Positions 10,986 to 22,243 of a stretch of DNA of 64,000 nucleotides are shown in pieces; position 1 is the stretch's first letter; each line of letters starts with the position of its first letter. This stretch comes from Manihot esculenta (taxonomy: Eukaryota > Streptophyta > Magnoliopsida > Malpighiales > Euphorbiaceae). The stretch lies in assembly GCF_001659605.2 (NCBI RefSeq), contig NC_035168.2, positions 16,245,354-16,309,353 of the forward strand, read 5' to 3'. The position numbers and the translations under genes were made by a program. Under the pieces are notes generated by a model. The model was not told the origin of the DNA and searched no databases. It saw nothing but the letters and a program-made list of their open reading frames with translations.

Positions 10986-13480
10986 TTTGCCTATCAAGGA
11001 ACTCGTATATGCTCATATCTAGTCTTAAAAGCTGTCTTAGGCACATTATCTTCTCTTATTCTCAATTGATGATACTAGATCTCAAATATATATTGGCGAA
11101 ACAACCGGCTCCTGGTAACTGGTCAAACAGATCATTAATCCTGGGTAAAGGATACTTATTCTTAATAGTGATTTTATTCAGCTACCTATAGTCAATACAA
11201 AGTCTCAGGAATCTATTCTTCTTTTTCACAAACAACATTGGAGCATCCCAAGGTGAGGTATTAAGTCCGATTAAGCCTTTATCTACCAACTCTTGTAACT
11301 ACTCTTTCAACTCTGTAGGTGCCATCCTGTAGGAAGAAATAGAGATGGGTTTGGTACCTGGCAATACTTCAAATTTAAACTATATTTCCCTATAGTGGTA
11401 AACCTAGTAGATCATTTAGAAAAACATCTATAAACTCTCTAACCACGAGCATTGAAGCTGGTTCCTGACCTGACCATCAAACTCTCTGACATGAGCAATA
11501 AACCCTTGACAACACTTCCTAAGAAATCTATGAGCCTGTAAAGCAGATATCAAACCCCTAAGCATACCTGACTTGTCCCCTCGAAGGACAACCTCTGATC
11601 CATCATGTCTTTTGAACTTAACTACCTTGTGTTTGCAATCAAGGTAGCACCATGAGTAGAGAGCCAATTCATCCCTAGAATAATGTCAAAATCAATCAAC
11701 TCAAGAACTACAAGGTCGGCTGGAAGGCACCTGTCCTCAATTATGACTAGGCTGAACCGATAAAATATCTCTATCAAAGATGGATCACATTTGGGCTCAC
11801 TGACCCAAAGAGAACACTCAAGCCTAGAAGCTATCAAACTCAATCTGTCTACGGCCTTTGAAGAGACAAAGGAATGAGAGGCACCAGAGTCCATAAGAGC
11901 ATACACATTAGAACACCCAATAGTGAGTTTACCTGACACCATTGCATTTGATCCGTTAGCCTCATGTTGTGTCATAGTGAAGATTTGTGCTGATGCTGGA
12001 GGACCTTCTCTTTGGGAACCTATTGAAGAAGAGGTTGTCCCTCTTCCTCTACCTCGCCCTCTGCCTTGAGATATAGCTAAAATTGCTGGTTGAGCCATAC
12101 TACCAGAGTTGTCTGTTAGGACCGTGCCATCCTGACTGCATTAGCAAACTCACGTGGCATGTGTCCCTCCTATCCACATTTATAACAAGCTATAGTCCTA
12201 AATCGATAAGGTTCTTTGTATGGCTTCCCACATCTAATACATTCTGAGCTATCTGAACTAGAACTTGAACCACTACCCATTCTAGACCAGATTTCAAACC
12301 TATTCTAGAACTTGTTCTTCTTGGTCTTTTAGTGGACTTACTCCACCTTTTGTTTCCTGTGGTAGCTACATTAGAGAAGAGAGATCAAACTTCCTTCTAC
12401 CCGAGGCCTTGGAACATGACAATTATGCCACCTACTGTTTCACTGTCCCTAATAATGGTACTAGCTTCCATCTTTCTAACTGCATGCATAATAGTGTAGA
12501 AACTCTTTCACTCTATTGCTAAGATCAGTGAATCCTAGCTTTCTTCTACTTTGTGTCATAAGCTTGACCCACATACTTAGCAATTCTAGAGACTTATCTG
12601 TGTACTCATCTACTCTCAAATTTTTGGTCTATCTTAGCTGCTCAAACTTTTCTTCAACTCCCTTAAACTATCTAGAAAAACCCATACTGCAAACTCATGT
12701 GCAAGTTCCTAGGACAAACTGTCCAATTTTGGTTCCATATAGTTCTTGAACCACTCCTTGGCCTTCTTGCACTTCAGAGTGAACATTGCTATCTGAATGG
12801 ATCTACTATCATTAGAGCCCAACTTATCAGCTATCATTTTTACTGCTTTAATATACTTAAATGGGTCATCTCCCTCCTTATACTTAGGAGCATCCAACTT
12901 CGGGTAATCTATCATCTTTACCTTGCTCCCTGCTGATCAGTTAGGTCTAGGTGGTTGGGTTTCAGGAGCTACTGGTTCTACTGAGGGAGGACGTAGTAGT
13001 GGTGCTACAGTCTCTGAGTTAGGGTTTATTGGATTCTGGTAATATGGTGGAAGTGAGTACATAGGGTGTATATGGTAGGTAGTATGGAGGATAAGGCATG
13101 TGTGAGGGATAAAGATGGTAGCTAGAGTAATCTGATGAACTTCCCATTGGATACTTGGGTCCTTATGGGTAAAACTAGTATTAAGGTGGATAAGCTAATC
13201 TTGAGGCCTGAGCGTCTCCTATTCCTTCTTCAGACTCTCCCACACCCTCTCTTTTAAAACTCATTTCCAAACTTTCGTCTCTCCTCTGTTCTTCTCCCAC
13301 TGATTCCCTATCATTTCCAGACATCCTACCCAGATTCGTCCTTCTTCTACTTACATCAAAAGACCTTTTTGGGTCCCTTGATGCTTCTCCTCCATTACTT
13401 TTGCTTGTTCGTGCTCTTGATGGAGCAGTAGAAAGAAGGGCATCCATCTCATTTTTAGGTGGGGCACTAGATTGACGTGA
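10986..13480 (-). pseudogene. E0: degenerate Tekay-type gag-pol (Gag, PR, partial RT)
   Basis: An old relative of E1 in the same orientation, riddled with stops and indels. Recognisable parts are the Gag N-terminus (13447-13181, RDPKRSFDVSRRR), capsid (12915-12709, YPKLDAPKYKEGDDPFKYI), the knuckle region near 12150-12260, protease (12098-11622, with MDSGASHSF and LADSFDIILGMNW-like text), the linker to RT (11667-11428) and RT up to about 10990. Protease DSGAS is more canonical than the DPGAS of E1, E3 and E4. RNase H, integrase and chromodomain are missing; the sequence stops at the LINE junction. The primer site and LTR follow at 13739 and 13754. Confidence 0.8.
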
Positions 13481-13738
13481 TCCACATATCCCGTCTTTTG
13501 AAAAACAATATTAAACATCAAAATATTAGCATTATATGGTTAATGTGGATACACATGAACCTACAATATACTATATCATTAATGTGCATGTACATGTTCA
13601 TGGAATTACACATAAGTATACATATATTAAGATAGGACTCTACATTCTATCTCTAGTGGACATGTATTTCTCTTACTTGTACTTGCACCTCTAAAATCTA
13701 TGAGCCCAACATTCTAGGTCCGACCTTATAAATCTAGG

Positions 13739-13750
13739 GCTCTGATACTA
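13739..13750 (-). promoter_or_regulatory. E0 primer-binding site, decayed tRNA-Met type
   Basis: Plus-strand GCTCTGATACTA differs at one base from the E1 site and lies directly before the E0 LTR. Confidence 0.7.
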
Positions 13751-13753
13751 CTC

Positions 13754-14195
13754 TGTAGTGATATGATAATCTGATCATTGTAGGGTTCATATCGACTTAA
13801 GGTCACCTAAGCCCATAACAAACCTATTATACATCCTGATACGTTTGATATAATTCCAACATGATTTCTAAAACATAAATATTACCATAACATGAACAAA
13901 ACTCGGTATGTGCATATATCTATAATTGTAAATATAAACCTATATTAGAACCTTTGTCAAATGCTTTAGTGTAGTTAACATTACATACCACAATTTGATT
14001 TAAATATATCATAAAATTTAAAACTTTTACATGCTAAGAGATCATAGACAAGGAGATCAGAAAAGAATAACCTGGCAAAGCACTATACTAATTATTACAC
14101 AAGTGACTATACCCAAAGAAACTACTGAATTTCCATGCTAACTCTGATCCTGCAAACTTGGTGTTAGGGGAAAGGAATAAGCTATTATAGCTTAG
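13754..14195 (-). repeat. E0 5' LTR, first part
   Basis: Starts TGTAGTGATATG and keeps blocks such as ATCGACTTAAGGTC in the order found in the E1 LTR. It is interrupted by E2 after CTTAG and resumes at 36238. Confidence 0.8.
14191..14195. repeat. Target-site duplication of E2, left copy (CTTAG)
   Basis: CTTAG before the E2 LTR is repeated at 36233-36237 after the other E2 LTR. Confidence 0.9.
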
Positions 14196-15660
14196 TGATA
14201 AGCGGTTGTCGAAGCCGTAAAAAATAAACCTATTAAACAATCAACAATAAACTTGTAGATAGTGGCAATAGGGTCGAACCACAGAGAATTGACACCAAGT
14301 ATCTTCCTAATAATGACTAAGGCAAGTAATAACAAATTAGTAAAAGAGGGGGGTTTGTTTTGATGAGTTAAAATCTAAAAGCAAAAGAAAACAATAATTT
14401 AAATAAGTGAGAATATCAATGGTAAAGAGATTCTAGCTGAAGTGTGAGCCTAATTCAGTTTGTTCAGAATTGATCATTGATTATTAAAGACTCCTATTTG
14501 ATTTCAATAAATTAGTTTTGGTTGTGGAAGACGCTTCTCACAATCCAAATTCCTCCTTAGTTCTAGTTTGATTAGGAAACGTTTGCTAATCAAACACTGA
14601 TCAACAAGTTGCCAAGGAACATCCTTGGGGCATTTAGCATCGATCAACCGTTGATCGCATTAAGACTTAGAGAAATCCAATTCTATCCTTGCCAACCGCG
14701 TGGTCAAGGCTAGGTTATGCAACTGATTATATTTATGTTCAAACAATTTAAGCAATTACGAACCTAAATCATTCAAACAATTTATCACTTAAACAATTTA
14801 AAAGCAATGGGCCCTTATTGATTCTAAAAGCAAAGTAATAATTAAGGAAAAGATCAGATTGCAAAAATATTGAAACAAACAAGAGTTCAACAATGGAGTA
14901 TTAAACCTCCCAATTCATCACAAATCTGAATATTCTCAACTTCAACTAGAAAAGAATGAATTTAGCCACTCATGGTGACTAAAATACACAAAAGATGAAA
15001 AGAAAGGAGAAAGAAAAAAACTGCAGAGTTTCTGGCGAGAGGAGAAGATGCTGAGTAGCTGATTAGAAGATGCCCCTTGCTGGTTTGGAGGTTGCTCTTT
15101 TATAGCTGAAGAATTCCATCCTTCTAGGGTTTTGAAATCCCTTTTTAATTTGGCTTGTGATTCCTCTTTTGATGTTGAATTTAATTGCAACTGGAATTCC
15201 TCAAGTGAGAGACTCTTTCGTGGCTCTTGGAATTGTTTTGGTAGTGATTGAGTTGGGTTTGGACTTCTGAAAACTCAAAATTTGGTTTCCTGAATAATTT
15301 CCCGCTCTGCTGTATTTTCTGCTGTCATTGTGATCGGGGCAGTGATTTGGGCAAATCACTGGTCCAATCACTTTCTGCAAGTCTGTGCTATCTCTGCTAG
15401 TGATCTGGGCAGTTTCTGCGAGTGATTTGGGCAAATCACTGACCCAATCACTTTTCCTGTTGCCTCCAGGTTTCTGCTTCAGCGTGATTTGGGCAAATCA
15501 CTAATCCAATCACTTTTCTGTCATTTTCTGCACTTTTTCTCCATCTTTTCAATTTCTTCCTTTTCTAAAAAACCATAACAAAAACACAATTTAAGCTAGA
15601 AAAATGTGTAAATAAGCAGTAAATAATATATTAAAAACATGGTTAAATTATGCTTGATCA
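14196..15660 (-). repeat. E2 3' LTR
   Basis: 1465 bp, TGATAAGCGG to TTGATCA. It contains perfect 20-bp dyads AGTGATTTGGGCAAATCACT at 15341-15360 and 15421-15440 and a 19-bp version at 15484-15502. Confidence 0.95.
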
Positions 15661-16886
15661 AATACCCCCACACCTAGCTTTTTGCTTGTCCTCAAGCAAA
15701 CAATAACTTAGCTAATCAAGCCCCCCTTTTCTTTTGATCCTAAATACCACTTAATCAGCCCCCCCTAGACTCCTAAACTGAAGTATCACAGTATATAGTA
15801 CATGCACCAAGGTCATCCTCTCCTTTCCTTGTTTCCCTTCACCTACCATGGTCAAGAGAAAGGTTTATGGCTCAATCATGCTTATTCCTTTATGTTAGTT
15901 TTAATGCAACCCCTAGGAGTGACTTGCCCTTTTTTTTCTCTCTTTCTTTTTATTTTTATTTTTATTTTTAGCAGCACTTATTCTTATCCTTGCCTATTCT
16001 TATCCTTGCCTGAAGAAGTCACTAACCTTTTTACGCGATTGTGTACATGGGTGATACACCCCCGGTTACTCAGTTAGTCACTTCTCCAAGTGGCTACTTG
16101 CTCTGTTCATAGTCTAGACCATCGAAACTTGTTTGCTTGAAAAAATCACTGCCCTTTTTACGCGATTGTGTACATGGGTGATACACCCCTGGTTACTCAG
16201 TCAGTCACTTCTCCAAGTGGCTATTAGGCTCAGTTCATAGTCTTAGACCATTGGAACAGGTTTATGATTTGTGCTTTGTGCTGGTTTTTCATGATAGTTT
16301 GGGCAAATCAGCTCATAGGGAGTTACACTAACTTTTTGTTTGCATGTATTTATATTTTTATTTCCCTTGACCATAGCAAATTTAAGGATTCAGTTCAAGA
16401 GAAAAAACTCCCTAAGTGAAGGTAACATACTGTGAATGATTCAATTTAGGCTTAAAGGGGTGGCAAATCAATGGAGTCATGAGATAAGAAAGCTCTTTTA
16501 GCCTTGTTATCTATGTTGAGTAGAGCAATTAGCTAAGACAAAATTCTGTGTGTGTGTGCAAGAAGTGTGAAAAAAAATTATGGTGTGTGCAAAAAGGGGT
16601 AAAAATAATGCAAAAAGAAACAAAAAAAGGAACAAAAAGAAACAAATCAATGATGGAATCAATGCAAAATTAACCTAACAATACCCCCACACCTATGGCA
16701 AACATTGTCCTCAATGTATAAGCATATATATATAAAGAATGAATGAGGAAAGGGAAAGGGATTTCCTGGCCTGTGGGTGGTTTGGCCAGTGATTTGGGCA
16801 AATCACTGGTCAAATCACTGTCTGTCACGGTGCTGGGGCAGAAAATGGTCTACCAGCAGGTCCAATAGGTGCTCCATCCGTTGCAT
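15661..16886 (-). other. E2 polypurine tract and 3' untranslated region
   Basis: Next to the LTR the minus strand reads AGGTGTGGGGGTATT (15661-15675), the plus-strand primer. The rest is noncoding. A 127-bp period duplication covers about 16011-16262; each copy contains TTACGCGATTGTGTACATGG and a hairpin-forming AGTCACTT/AAGTGGCT block also found in E5 and the old Athila remnant. A 20-bp dyad with arms extended to 10 bp lies at 16786-16809. Confidence 0.85.
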
Positions 16887-18527
16887 TCAGTCCTCAATTC
16901 TAGTGAGATGAGCCTCCATTGTCTGGTTGGGGGCTTCGTCTTCATGTGGCTGATGGGCATCCTGCTGGGGGGCTGCTGGGGGTGCTTCCTGTGCTGGTGC
17001 TGGTTCCTGCCCTGTTTCCTGTGTTGTCCCATCTACTAGGGCAGCGATGGAGGCTGGCTGTTGGGTGGTGGTATTGTTGGCTTTCTTTCTTCTGAAGACA
17101 CGCTCGTGGCGTGGTGTTACTGGACCTGCAGGTGCAATGGAAAAAATATCCCCCACTTTGCAAAGCAACCCCATGTCATCTAATGTGCGTAGGTCTAAGG
17201 GGGTTGTTTTGGGGGTGGGAGAAAGGTCAGTATGTGTTGGGTGCAATAATTTGAGATTCACTGCATTGGCAGTGATCAAAGGGCCAAAAATCAGACGCCT
17301 GTGGTATTGTATGATGTTGGATATTTGGGTGGCAACCCAATATCCAAGATGGATTTTTCTGTGAGTGTGCATGCACCAAAGAATATATAACTCAGTTTTG
17401 GTCAGGATGTTAGAAGCATCCTTCCTCCCAGAAAATGTGTAAGCCAGAAATCTGTGGATGTATTTCAGGCTGGGGTTGCTGAGGTATAAGTCCTTGGACC
17501 TGGTGGGTGAGTATGTGTCTGGGGGATTATCACTTAACTCCAAGTATGCAGAACTTGGGTTGAACTCAGCAGGGAAGTCCCAAGTAGACTGGGGGCATTC
17601 ACAGCCCATGGCATTGCTAAATTCCTGCAGGGACAAGCGAAATCGCTGTCCCAATAATCTGAACCCCACTGTGCTTTGTGTGTGCAGGTTGTGCATGGCA
17701 GGTCTGTTAAAATAAAATGTGGTGAAGAACTCCTGTGTGAGTTCAAGGAATGAGGGCATGCGAAGGAAGAAGAATTTCTCCCAACCAACAGCAGAAATGA
17801 GGGAGCATACCTGATTCTGGAGTCTCAGTGCGCGAAGGGTGCCATGATGGATGTACTTACCTGGATGATATGGAAGAGATGATATTTTGGCCAGCCCGGT
17901 CTGCTCAGAAATTTTGTTGAATTTCAGGGCCTGAGTGATGTGATCAGGGCATGTTGGTCTGGGCAGATCGCTGGGCAAATCACTCGGCATATCGCTGGGC
18001 GCATCAGTTGGCAAGTCAGTGGGCGTATCAGTGGGCAAATTGCTGGGCGCATTAGTGGGCACATTTCTGGGCATAGCGCTTGGCACATTGCTGGTCAAAT
18101 CACTGGGCGCATCACTTTCTTTGTGTCCTGCGGGATGTATGGCAATGGCAGTCTCTGTTTCTTGTTCTGGGTGTGACGGTGAGGGTGGTGACGGCGTTCT
18201 TGGCCGTTTCTTTCCGTGGCCGGAAGAAGTGGTGGCTTCTGGTGGCGTTTCGCTTGCAGGGTTTGCTGTCGGGGCTATTGGGGATGTGGATGGTGGAGAT
18301 GGTGTCGGCGTCCTTGGCTGTTTCTTTTGCCGGCGATATGTCTGGACGGCCGGTGAGTTGGTGCGTCCTGATGCTGTTCCCGTAGCCGGTGGCGTTTCGG
18401 TGCTGGTGTGGACTGGTGGTGCGTCCCATGTTTCGTCATCATTGTCAGAGGGACTGGGTGGTCTCGGTAGCCCTAATTTCTTCCACATGAGTGGTCCGCC
18501 GGTGGCCTTCATCTTGATTCGGACCAT
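16887..18527 (-). CDS. E2 env-like / Athila ORF1-type protein (546 aa)
   Basis: An uninterrupted frame between integrase and the 3' LTR, the position of the env-like gene in Athila elements. The start MVRIKMKATGG is the first Met of the frame. Residues 1-200 are a Pro/Ser/Thr-rich, probably disordered region that includes a run of NLPTD, DLPTD, DMPSD and DLPSD units encoded by the element's dyad motif. About 205-445 is the conserved globular part, with VGWEKFFFLRMPSF, FSNAMGCECP, YTFSGRKDASN and FGPLITANAVNLKL, matching what is known as the Athila/Arabidopsis retrotransposon ORF-1 or 'putative plant transposon protein' family. The C-terminus is Gln/Ala/Pro-rich. I see no signal peptide or obvious membrane segment, so envelope function is by position only. 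Confidence 0.8.
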   Translation of the reverse strand: MVRIKMKATGGPLMWKKLGLPRPPSPSDNDDETWDAPPVHTSTETPPATGTASGRTNSPAVQTYRRQKKQPRTPTPSPPSTSPIAPTANPASETPPEATTSSGHGKKRPRTPSPPSPSHPEQETETAIAIHPAGHKESDAPSDLTSNVPSAMPRNVPTNAPSNLPTDTPTDLPTDAPSDMPSDLPSDLPRPTCPDHITQALKFNKISEQTGLAKISSLPYHPGKYIHHGTLRALRLQNQVCSLISAVGWEKFFFLRMPSFLELTQEFFTTFYFNRPAMHNLHTQSTVGFRLLGQRFRLSLQEFSNAMGCECPQSTWDFPAEFNPSSAYLELSDNPPDTYSPTRSKDLYLSNPSLKYIHRFLAYTFSGRKDASNILTKTELYILWCMHTHRKIHLGYWVATQISNIIQYHRRLIFGPLITANAVNLKLLHPTHTDLSPTPKTTPLDLRTLDDMGLLCKVGDIFSIAPAGPVTPRHERVFRRKKANNTTTQQPASIAALVDGTTQETGQEPAPAQEAPPAAPQQDAHQPHEDEAPNQTMEAHLTRIED

Positions 18528-18848
18528 GGTGGTCTTGAGATCGCCGGTGGGTGAGTGGTGGTTGGAGAAGAAAATCTTGAAGAAGAAGAGATGAAAACAG
18601 TAAATTGCGTAAAAAGTAAAAAAAAAAATAGAAAATATACTTAAAGTGATTTGGGTAGGTGAACTGCCCTGATCATTTAATGTGGCTCTTTGGATTCTTG
18701 ACAGGGTGATTTGAGCAGTGATTTGGGCAAATCACTACCCTGATCACTTTCTTCCTTGTTGTTGCTTGGCTGGTACTATTCACGTGACTGTTCACGCCTT
18801 TCCTGATGATGTGCTTGATTTGGTGATTTGGCCGGTAATTTGGTCAAA
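18528..18848. other. E2 spacer between env-like gene and integrase, dyad-rich
   Basis: About 320 bp without a gene. It has A-rich DNA beside the env-like start and then dyads, including a perfect AGTGATTTGGGCAAATCACT at 18717-18736 and partial versions near 18831-18866. Confidence 0.7.
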
Positions 18849-19685
18849 TCACCTGGGCAAATCACTTCTTTGGTACAACTGCCTAATTGATCGTGTTTTG
18901 TTCCTGTCGATGTGGCCTGTCGATTTGGGCAAATCACTGCCCCAATCACTTGATACTACTCTACAGTCAGGTGATATGCCCAGTGATTTGGGCAAATCAC
19001 TCCGGTGATTTGGGCAAATCACCACATCTGGGCTGCCTCCCAGTAGCGCCCTATTTTCTGTCTTGGGCTGGACTTCAGTGTCTTGCTCAGCAGTCTTGGG
19101 AAGGGGGATCCAAGGAACCTCCTCCACAACATGAACAGTAAAACCTTCATAGAATCTCTTCAAATGATGCCCATTAACTTTGAAAACTTTGCTTGTTTGT
19201 GGGCTCCGTATGTCAACAGCTTCATGTGGATAGACCTCAACCAAGAATGGCCCAATCCACCTAGACCGAAGCTTTCCAGGGAATAATTTGAACCTGGAAT
19301 CAAAAAGCAAAACCTTATCACCAACCTGGAAGTGTTTTCTGGAGATGTTTTTGTCATGGAAGGCTTTGGTCCTTGCTTTATAATCCCATGAAGCTTCATA
19401 TGCATCACGCCGGATCTCCTCAAGCTCTTGGATTTGCAATTTTCTGTGAACTCCAACCTCTTTTTCATCAAGATTGCAGCTCTTCACAGCCCAATAGGCT
19501 TTGTGTTCAAGTTCCACAGGTAGATGGCATGCTTTCCCATAAATCAGCCTATATGGAGACATCCCAATTGGAGTTTTATATGCTGTTCTATATGCCCATA
19601 AGGCATCATTTAGGCGCACACTCCAGTCCTTGCGATTTGGGCAGACCGTTTTCTCCAAGATTGACTTGATCTCCCTATTTGACAC
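18849..19685 (-). pseudogene. E2 integrase C-terminal part (after 1-bp frameshift)
   Basis: Begins in the integrase core at [14 protein letters not shown], just after the catalytic Glu region, and runs through [53 protein letters not shown] and [14 protein letters not shown], the usual Athila integrase C-terminus. It then extends into a tail with RSDLPKSLG and GSDLPKSTG peptides encoded by dyads (for example 18982-19001 and 19004-19023). It is out of frame with the upstream core by one missing base near 19708. Its tail shows how the repeat has lengthened the integrase end. Confidence 0.88.
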
Positions 19686-19958
19686 TTCAGCCAGCCCATT
19701 TGTTTGAGATGATAGGCGGTAGAGGTTCTATGGATGACATGGTGCTTCTTTAGGAGAGTTTCTACCACCTTGTTGCAAAAATGGGTGCCTCGGTCACTGA
19801 TTATGGCCTTGGGTAGTCCAAATCTTGAGAAAATGTGGGATTTTACAAAATCACTCACTGTTTTTGCATCATCAGCCCTTGTTGCTTTGGCCTCAATCCA
19901 CTTGGACACATAATCTACAGCAAGAAGTATGTAGGTATTGTCAAAGGAAGGTGGGAAT
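19686..19958 (-). pseudogene. E2 integrase core segment between E3 and the frameshift
   Basis: Continues the E2 polyprotein after the E3 insertion. Visible are FDNTYILLAVDYVSKWIEA with the first catalytic Asp, FGLPKAIISDRGTHF with the second, and [10 protein letters not shown], where a C is missing (CATCTCAAAC for an expected CATCCTCAAAC), so the frame shifts before the catalytic Glu. The bases 19954-19958 are the E3 TSD. Confidence 0.88.
19954..19958. repeat. Target-site duplication of E3, left copy (GGAAT)
   Basis: GGAAT is repeated exactly at 29952-29956. With one copy and E3 removed, the E2 integrase reads on through DFMGPF to FDNTY. Confidence 0.92.
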
Positions 19959-20135
19959 TGTAATACCCGGCTAGACTCCGGTATCGGAATTCCTACCATC
20001 CGGTGGAATCTCGGATGTTGGAGACCTCTAGAAGGGTAGAATCATGTTTTTATGAAATGTTTTTATGTTTTTAATGGTTTTAAGTATGAAATTTAATGAG
20101 TTTTAGCATAAAAAGTCCTTGGAGGAAAACCCAGG

Positions 20136-20228
20136 TTCGGCCGCCGAAAGTCAAGTTCGGCCGCCGAACATTGCATGGATGCGGAGGCACATTCGGCCCC
20201 CGAACGTGGCCTGGCCAGCCACTATAAA
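20136..20228 (+). promoter_or_regulatory. E3 promoter: three phased dyads and TATA box
   Basis: TTCGGCCGCCGAA at 20136-20148 and 20156-20168, variant TTCGGCCCCCGAA at 20192-20204, and TATAAA at 20223-20228. Start spacing is 20 and 36 bp, and the last dyad centre is about 25 bp before the TATA box. GCCGCC inside the dyad is the GCC-box core. Binding is inferred; the spacing is seen. Confidence 0.65.
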
Positions 20229-20744
20229 TGGAGCACTTAGCCGAAATGGGCGAGCTTTCTCCCATTTTCGGCCACAGCGAGCTTCCGACCTTCCTCTTCC
20301 AAATCTAGTGTTCTTCCTCCAAATCCCCACCATTTTTCTTGAGTTTTAACTTCTCATTGCATGTTTTGAAGTTTTGAAACGAGTTTTGGAGCTTTGGGAA
20401 CTCAGGAGCTCATTTTCTTGGATCTCCAAGTTTAGGTCGTCTCTCTCTCGATCTTCAAGAGGTAAGAGCCGATCTTAAGCTCCTTATGTGTTTTAAATAA
20501 GTTTTATGCAAGATCTATGGGTAGAAATGCATGTTAGGTTATATGTTGAGTTATGGGTTAATATTGATGTTTTGAACAATGTGGCTTGTTTGAGTATGTT
20601 TGAAGTGTTGTAGTTGGGGTATTTGATGTTTTGAGGCCCCTAGGAACTTGTATGCATGATTTGGTTGAGATATATGCTTGATTTGAGGATTTGGGAAGCA
20701 AGGGGTTCATGTGAACCAAGTTTCTGCCCTTCTGGCAGAAACCA

Positions 20745-20995
20745 GGTTCGGCCGCCGAAGGGAGTTTCGGCCGCCGAACCCCCTTTGTAGAGGCAGCATT
20801 CGGCTGCCGAAGCTTGCCCCCGAAAGGGAGACTTTCGTCTTTGTCGGGCAGTTTCGGCCGCCGAAAGTGCCGCCGAACATGCATGAGTTTCGTCTCTGTC
20901 TGGGAGTTTCGGCCGCCGAAGGTGCCGCCGAACCTGCCTGACTTTCGGCTCTGGAGGGACTTTCGGCCGCCGAACCTGCCGCCGAAAGTGCCCTG
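20745..20995 (+). repeat. Downstream dyad cluster in the E3 5' LTR
   Basis: At least five TTCGGCCGCCGAA copies alternate with half motifs GTGCCGCCGAA and with TTTCGTCTCTG spacers. The same cluster is in the 3' LTR (about 28469-28719), in E1 (inverse strand) and, decayed, in E4 and E0. Confidence 0.9.
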
Positions 20996-21350
20996 TTCAG
21001 CCATTTCTTGCATGTTTTTATGTGATGTTTTCAGGATGTTTTAGGGGGTTTTTGGGGAGTAGTTTAGAGTTGTAATTACGTATGTTTGGTCCCTCATTTG
21101 AGTCTACCTGTGTAGGTTCGGACCCGAGGAACCGAGGACCCCAGCAGTGAGTTCAGCTGCTTCGGTATTGTCAGAGTCAGCCAGAGGTGAGTGGAACTAA
21201 AACTTAATCTTTTAAATTAAATGATTTATCATGTTTCATGCATCATGATTATGCAATAGGATGATTGCATTAGTTTTCACGAATATGCCGCATTGCATAA
21301 GTTGTTGTTGTTGTGGGTGAATGTCGGATGACCCAGTTAGTCCATGACAG

Positions 21351-21610
21351 GAAGACCAGGCCCCATGCTACAGGCCTGGCACAGAGTAAGAAAGACCAGG
21401 CCCCATGCTACAGGCTTGGCACAGAGTAAGTAAGACCAGGCCCCAGTCTACAGGCCTGGCACAGAGTAAGGAAAGACCAGGATCCCATCCTATGGTCTAG
21501 CACGGTTATGGGACTTGAAGACCAGGAGCCAGAGAAGGCCTGGGAAAATGGTAAGTAATATATGTTCTGACAGGAAAGACCAGGACCCCATTCTACAGGC
21601 CTGGCACAGA
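21351..21610 (+). repeat. Minisatellite of about 40 bp in the E3 5' LTR
   Basis: Five to six imperfect units beginning GAAGACCAGGCCCCATGCTA and ending near CCTGGCACAGAGTAAG. The 3' LTR copy is at 29075-29336. Confidence 0.88.
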
Positions 21611-22231
21611 GTTAATTTGGACTAATTGGTGATGAGTTCACCTAACCCTTATGTGAATTGTTTGTGTTATGATGCATTTCATAGAGCATAGTGTTAATGT
21701 GTTTTAATAGCTCTACTCACTGGGCTTTTAGCTCACCCCTCTCTCTTTATCCCCAGGCTTGCAGGTACAGTATAGTGCGGGAGTCCGGATAGAGTAAAGA
21801 AGTCATGCTTATGTAATAGCTAGTAATGGACATGATCAAATTGTAATGTAAAAGTACAGTATAGTTATGTAATGAGTTTTATGGATGTTAGTGTGTGCTT
21901 GACCATAGATTGTTGTTATCCCTTGTTAATTACATGATCTTAGAGATTTTTATGATGTTTATGTAAACCAGCTCAACACAGGTTATGTTACCCATTGGGG
22001 ACTCTGATGAGATCCCACAGAGGGATCAAAGTTATGTTTATGTTTATGCACAGGTTGAGTTTGATTGATGTTCATGGAAAGAAAAGTTTTAATTTTTATG
22101 TATGTTGTTGATCATGTATGGGATTATACAGGTTTACAGGTTTTATGTCAGGCTTGCTACGGGTCCCGGCGGCCTTAAGCCGATCTGGATCCTAGCGCCG
22201 GTAGCGGTCCGATTTTTGGGTCGTTACAGAA

Positions 22232-22243
22232 TGGTATCAGAGC
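22232..22243 (+). promoter_or_regulatory. E3 primer-binding site, initiator tRNA-Met
   Basis: TGGTATCAGAGC three bases after the 5' LTR, identical to the E1 and E4 sites. Confidence 0.93.

Larger units (their letters stand above)
19959..22228 (+). repeat. E3 5' LTR
   Basis: 2270 bp. It holds promoter dyads at 20136, 20156 and 20192, TATAAA at 20223, a splice-donor-like site at 20461/20462, a second dyad cluster (about 20745-20990) and a tandem repeat array (21351-21610). Confidence 0.95.

Noticed and set aside
18019..18594. Open frame on the plus strand opposite the E2 env-like gene
   Set aside because: Antisense shadow. Its Gly/Val-rich repeats are the reverse of the DLPTD/DLPSD coding repeats, and the minus-strand frame matches a known Athila protein family.
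20558..21013. 151-codon minus-strand frame in the E3 LTR (and copy at 28282-28737)
   Set aside because: The same dyad cluster read antisense; the RRPKLP-like peptide is a by-product of the repeat.
21351..21610. Regular repeats of about 40 bp that superficially resemble a CRISPR array
   Set aside because: Whole units repeat with no unique spacers, both LTRs carry the same array, and the context is a plant LTR.
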